Positions 7,036 through 9,518 of a stretch of 9,518 bases of DNA are shown here, one piece after another. The notes beneath the pieces are model-generated. The model did no database searches. It was given only the letters and a program-made list of their open reading frames with translations, and was not told where the DNA came from. This DNA comes from Clostridia bacterium (GTDB taxonomy: Bacteria; Bacillota; Clostridia; UMGS1883), in the NCBI GenBank assembly GCA_021202495.1, contig JAJQCX010000126.1, positions 1 through 9,518 of the forward strand. Reading direction: 5' to 3'. The translations under genes and the position numbers were made by a program. How positions within the stretch are numbered: position 1 is the stretch's first letter; each line of letters opens with the position of its first letter.

Positions 7036-7078
7036 GAGAAAACGAGAGTTTGAGTGAGATTTCGCGAGAAAACGAGAG
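7036..7078 (+). repeat. Pair of 13-bp direct repeats in the ttcA-rplM intergenic region
   Basis: GAGAAAACGAGAG occurs at 7036-7048 and again at 7066-7078, exactly 30 bp apart or about three helical turns. The pair lies about 40-80 bp upstream of the rplM -35 box. It could bind an activator or be a chance repeat in purine-rich DNA. Confidence 0.5.
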
Positions 7079-7115
7079 ATAATCGTGGAAAAATTAAAAT
7101 TTCGCAAAAAAGGTG

Positions 7116-7144
7116 TTGACAATCGGGAAAGACTGTATTAAAAT
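7116..7144 (+). promoter_or_regulatory. Promoter of the rplM-rpsI operon
   Basis: Perfect TTGACA (7116-7121) and TAAAAT (7139-7144) are separated by 17 bp. The start would be near 7151, giving a leader of about 37 nt. This rules out the GTG at 7113, which is in frame with rplM but upstream of transcription. Confidence 0.85.
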
Positions 7145-7187
7145 AGTCACGCTGACAGATTTATATGTGAGAAAAGAGGTTTACAAT

Positions 7188-7625
7188 ATGAAAAGCTACA
7201 TGGAAAACACCGAAAGCGTTGAGAGAAAGTGGTACATTCTCGACGCGAGCGGCAAAAGCGTAGGCCGTGTTGCGGCGGTGGCGGCAAGTATTCTTCGCGG
7301 TAAGTACAAGCCCACTTTCACTCCTCATGCGGACTGCGGAGACAGTGTTATCATCGTCAACTGCGACAAAGCGGTTTTCACAGGCAGAAAGCTTGATGAA
7401 AAGGTTTACTACCGTCACAGCGGCTGGGTAGGCGGCTTGAAGGCGGTTACGGCAAGAGAAATGATGGAGAAGAGCTCCGACCGTGCTATGTATATGGCGG
7501 TTAAGGGTATGCTTCCCAAGGGCAGCCTCGGCGCGAAAGAGCTGACAAGACTTCGCGTTTACAAGGGTGCGGAACACAACAATGCGGCTCAGAAGCCTGA
7601 GGCTTGGGCCGGCGAGATTAAATAA
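7188..7625 (+). CDS. rplM: 50S ribosomal protein L13
   Basis: L13 is an early-assembling protein of the large subunit that binds 23S rRNA. The 145-residue product matches the usual length. Recognisable stretches are WYILDASGKSVGRVA near the N terminus, LRGKYKPTFTPHADCGDSV, YYRHSGWVGGLK and the C-terminal KGMLPKGSLGAKELTRLRVY with GAEHNNAAQKPE. The ATG at 7188 is chosen from AGAGG (7175-7179) 8 nt upstream, the promoter position, and the typical MKSYM start. The rpsI start follows 15 nt after the stop codon, the standard bacterial rplM-rpsI order. Confidence 0.98.
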   Translation: MKSYMENTESVERKWYILDASGKSVGRVAAVAASILRGKYKPTFTPHADCGDSVIIVNCDKAVFTGRKLDEKVYYRHSGWVGGLKAVTAREMMEKSSDRAMYMAVKGMLPKGSLGAKELTRLRVYKGAEHNNAAQKPEAWAGEIK

Positions 7626-7640
7626 GGGAGGTTTACCAAA

Positions 7641-8036
7641 ATGGCTGCAACACAGTTTTTCGGCACAGGCAGAAGAAAGAAATCCGTTGCGAGAGTTCGT
7701 CTCATCCCCGGCAGCGGCAATATAGTTATCAACAACAGATCGCTTGACGATTATTTCGGGCTTGAAACACTCAAGCTCATCATTCGTCAGCCGCTTGTTC
7801 TTACGAACACGCTCGACAAGTTTGACGTTATCTGCAACGTCCAGGGCGGCGGCTTCACCGGTCAGGCGGGCGCTATCCGCCACGGCATCTCTCGCGCACT
7901 CCTCAAGGTTGACGAGGGAGCGTACAGAGGCGCGCTCAAGAAGGCAGGCTACCTCACAAGAGACCCCAGAATGAAGGAAAGAAAGAAATACGGTCTCAAG
8001 GCAGCTCGCCGCGCACCGCAGTTCTCAAAGAGATAA
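7641..8036 (+). CDS. rpsI: 30S ribosomal protein S9
   Basis: S9 is a small-subunit head protein whose basic C-terminal tail reaches the P-site tRNA anticodon region. The 131-residue product is of standard size. It has the N-terminal FFGTGRRKKSVARVRL, the central VQGGGFTGQAGAIRHGISRAL and the hallmark tail ERKKYGLKAARRAPQFSKR, ending in Lys-Arg. GGGAGG (7626-7631) lies 9 nt before the ATG. It is cotranscribed with rplM, and a hairpin follows 20 bp after the stop. Confidence 0.98.
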   Translation: MAATQFFGTGRRKKSVARVRLIPGSGNIVINNRSLDDYFGLETLKLIIRQPLVLTNTLDKFDVICNVQGGGFTGQAGAIRHGISRALLKVDEGAYRGALKKAGYLTRDPRMKERKKYGLKAARRAPQFSKR

Positions 8037-8056
8037 ATTCAACAGAAAATGTACAA

Positions 8057-8089
8057 AAAGCCCCGAAGTTATGCGACTTTCGGGGCTTT
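8057..8089. terminator. Hairpin terminator after rpsI, probably bidirectional
   Basis: AAAGCCCCGAAGT (8057-8069) pairs with ACTTTCGGGGCTTT (8076-8089), leaving one extra T and a 6-nt loop. On the plus strand only TTT follows the GC stem. On the minus strand five Ts follow, so it suits the convergent decayed gene at least as well as rpsI. Confidence 0.82.
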
Positions 8090-8163
8090 GTCATGTGCAA
8101 AATTTTTGTGGGCTTTGACCGGATTTGACGAAATTTAAACCAATTTATGTTAATTTTTAGCAG

Positions 8164-9049
8164 TTTAAAAAGAAAACCTCCGAGCCCGTAGGACATCGGA
8201 GTGTGATCGGCAATAATTTTATTTTTGCAAAATGCTATACCGTAATGTTTAATGCTTTGCGTTTTCATATCATCAAAGTATTGGTCATAGAGCTGTGTGT
8301 TGATTTGTTCAAGTGCGGCTTTGGCGTCTGCTTCCAAATTCTTTGCCGTTAGGAAATATTTAATTTCAATAATATAGGCTTTCTTCGTGCCGGAATGACA
8401 TGCGAGAATATCTGCGCGGTCCATGCCCGCTTCGCGGTTGGATTTTATTTTCCAACCTTGTCTTGCGCCAAACATTCCGATAAGTAATCCGTGATAAAAT
8501 TCTCTTTTTTGCCGCCGTCAAAGCAGCTGATACATTCGCTGAGCCGGTTGTTCAGGCAATCTTACATTGCTTGGGTATCGCCCGACGCAAATGCCGAGAA
8601 AAACTCTGCATTGCGCTCCTCATCTTTTTTGACTTTTTCCATAAACCATTCGTTTATTTTCGTGACGAAAATATTTTGCACCTCACGATTGGGAATACAT
8701 AAATCGAAACTTCCATCATCGTATTGCTTGCGTGAGGTTAAATAGCCGGCGGTATACAGAACGCTCCACACGTTTTCGGGTTTAGCCACCATATCGCGAT
8801 AAGTCAAATCAGATGTCAGAAATTTCCAAACCGTCAAAGAGGCTTTTATCCGTGCCAATCTCAAAAAAATATTTCAGCATACTCATATTCATGCTTTTTC
8901 AGAAGCGGCGCGGGCGAGTGAAAAGATTAACCTTGCTCCAATTGTCGAGAAGATCTTTTATCATTCCCGTCTTATCTGCATAGTAAAAATTTTCTTCGAT
9001 AAAGTTCCGCAAAATTATCTGTGCCTATCGGCATTCTCTTAGTCGCCAT
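8164..9049 (-). pseudogene. Decayed AAA-ATPase-like / PD-(D/E)XK nuclease family gene
   Basis: Reading the minus strand from an ATG at 9049 gives family pieces in order but in shifting frames. MATKRMPIGTDNFAEL is followed by a frameshift near 9000-9004, then ENFYYADKTGMIKDLLDN and TRPRRF. A TGA at 8899-8901 replaces the Gly of the RRFGKS ATP-binding motif. KSMNMSMLKYFF and LFDGLEIS follow in the same frame. Near 8808-8835 the text jumps to ENVWSVLYTAGYLT and IPNREVQNIF, which belong far downstream in this family. A middle part, perhaps 200 or more residues, is therefore missing. Next come a TAA (8562-8564), a one-base frameshift near 8495-8500, then YHGLLIGMF and the nuclease core DRADILA...AYIIEIK (Asp and Glu-x-Lys) with YGIAF near 8222-8250. 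The original C-terminal end is unclear: the last frame now runs past the terminator into rpsI. Full-length members usually have about 500-580 residues. Loss of function is well supported; the native role of the family is poorly known. Confidence 0.88.
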
Positions 9050-9175
9050 AATGTCGCCCCGTGTGCTTTTCAATATAACAAATCACTGGTATACATTCTA
9101 ACACAATTGCTCCGGTTTGACAATAGACCGCTCCGAAATTTTATCTCTTTTTCACGTTGCGAATGTTGAATGTTT

Positions 9176-9214
9176 CCCTCACCGCCTCGCTTGCGGAACG
9201 GGGCTCTTTTTTTT
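9176..9214 (+). terminator. Terminator-like hairpin with T8 tract
   Basis: CCGC (9182-9185) pairs with GCGG (9193-9196), with a possible outer CCC/GGG pair (9176-9178 and 9200-9202). Eight Ts follow at 9207-9214. The stem is short and no plus-strand gene ends here, so it may be part of a repeat or a relic. Confidence 0.35.
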
Positions 9215-9252
9215 GAGAATTGTTCGTTAGTATACGAACGAACAATTCTCAA
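9213..9252. repeat. Perfect 16-bp inverted repeat
   Basis: The arms 9213-9228 (TTGAGAATTGTTCGTT) and 9237-9252 are exact reverse complements around the 8-bp loop AGTATACG. No T tract follows on either strand, so it is not a standard terminator. An operator, a mobile-element end or a structured RNA are alternatives. Confidence 0.8.
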
Positions 9253-9356
9253 TTGGAAAAAGGATTGCGGAAATAGTGGTAAATTACGGAATATTTTAGA
9301 AAATCCAAATGAAAAATGGAAAATATTTACCCTACTTTTTCGGTCAAAAAAGAGGG

Positions 9357-9385
9357 TATTCAAACGAAGAAAAATAGTCTATAAT
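9357..9385 (+). promoter_or_regulatory. Possible outward promoter
   Basis: TATAAT (9380-9385) is preceded at 17 bp by TATTCA (9357-9362), which matches only three of six -35 positions. It would transcribe toward the window end. The AT-rich context makes a chance match plausible. Confidence 0.35.
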
Positions 9386-9423
9386 ATTATTATAAGGTTT
9401 GGGATGAGTGTGGAGTTGAGGAA

Positions 9424-9446
9424 CAAATTTTGCGGAGCAAAATTTG
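9424..9446. repeat. 10-bp inverted repeat with 3-bp loop
   Basis: CAAATTTTGC (9424-9433) and GCAAAATTTG (9437-9446) are perfect arms around GGA. There is no T tract. It lies downstream of the possible promoter at 9357-9385, so it could form a hairpin in a leader RNA. Confidence 0.7.
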
Positions 9447-9518
9447 AATTGACGCGCTGCGGCGGGAGTGGGATTTGTAAGGAGCGAGTTGGGGACGTTA
9501 CGTGGGCGGGGACAAGCC

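Larger units (their letters stand above)
9050..9518. other. Gene-free flank with inverted repeats
   Basis: I find no supported gene in these 469 bases. A minus-strand open frame (about 9070-9363) shows no recognisable motif and crosses the hairpins. The stretch holds a terminator-like element, a perfect 16-bp inverted repeat, a possible outward plus-strand promoter, a 10-bp inverted repeat, and a G-rich tail from about 9450 to the window end. That tail may be the start of an intergenic repeat or of a leader for a gene beyond the window. Confidence 0.6.

Noticed and set aside
7113..7187. GTG 7113 start for rplM
   Set aside because: It overlaps the -35 box of the operon promoter, and the typical L13 N terminus begins at 7188.
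7145..7187. L13 leader RNA autoregulatory structure
   Set aside because: The predicted leader is only about 37 nt and I see no stable conserved hairpin in it.
7161..7883. 240-codon minus-strand open frame opposite rplM-rpsI
   Set aside because: It lies antisense to two unmistakable ribosomal protein genes and has no recognisable domain.
9207..9252. LexA/SOS box in the inverted repeat
   Set aside because: It contains GTTC and GAAC in the reverse order and with 10-bp spacing, not the GAAC-N4-GTTC arrangement.
9070..9363. 97-codon minus-strand open frame in the right flank
   Set aside because: No motif or convincing ribosome binding site, and it is read through the inverted repeat and terminator-like hairpin.

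Overview
The window looks like a chromosomal segment of a Gram-positive-type anaerobe, most likely a Clostridia member of the Bacillota. The reasons are an exported protein with three SLH modules, 'stalk' (copper amine oxidase N-terminal-like) and PepSY modules on exported proteins, a CIRCE operator for HrcA control of a small heat-shock protein, strong GGAGG-type ribosome binding sites, and near-consensus sigma-A promoters with 17-bp spacers. The placement is inferred from domain repertoire and signals only; no search was run.

Layout. Positions 2-2848 (minus) encode a 948-residue acidic surface protein with three repeated beta-sandwich-like modules and three C-terminal SLH modules. A divergent promoter pair (2880-2979) separates it from a 514-residue exported protein of unknown function (3011-4555, plus). 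A long hairpin at 4581-4626 ends that gene and also serves the convergent hsp20 gene (4634-5077, minus), whose promoter has its -35 box inside a CIRCE element. A strong terminator (5245-5291) follows an exported stalk/PepSY protein (5296-6135, minus). That gene has its own promoter overlapping the stop codon of a TtcA-family PP-loop sulfurtransferase (6218-6961, minus). The ribosomal pair rplM-rpsI (7188-8036, plus) diverges from ttcA and ends at a hairpin (8057-8089).

From about 8164 to 9049 (minus) lies a decayed gene of the AAA-ATPase-like/PD-(D/E)XK family. It carries at least two stop codons and two frameshifts, and appears to have lost its middle. The last 470 bases (9050-9518) hold no convincing gene but do hold inverted repeats, including one with perfect 16-bp arms, and a possible outward promoter.

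The genes do not form a single pathway. Three encode cell-surface or exported proteins, two are housekeeping translation genes, one is a tRNA thiolation enzyme and one is a heat-shock chaperone. I see no strong evidence of a new multi-gene system. The most informative signals are regulatory: the CIRCE/-35 overlap, a symmetric site in the PepSY gene promoter spacer, and the divergent surface-gene promoters. The dismantled AAA/nuclease gene and its repeat-bearing upstream flank also stand out.
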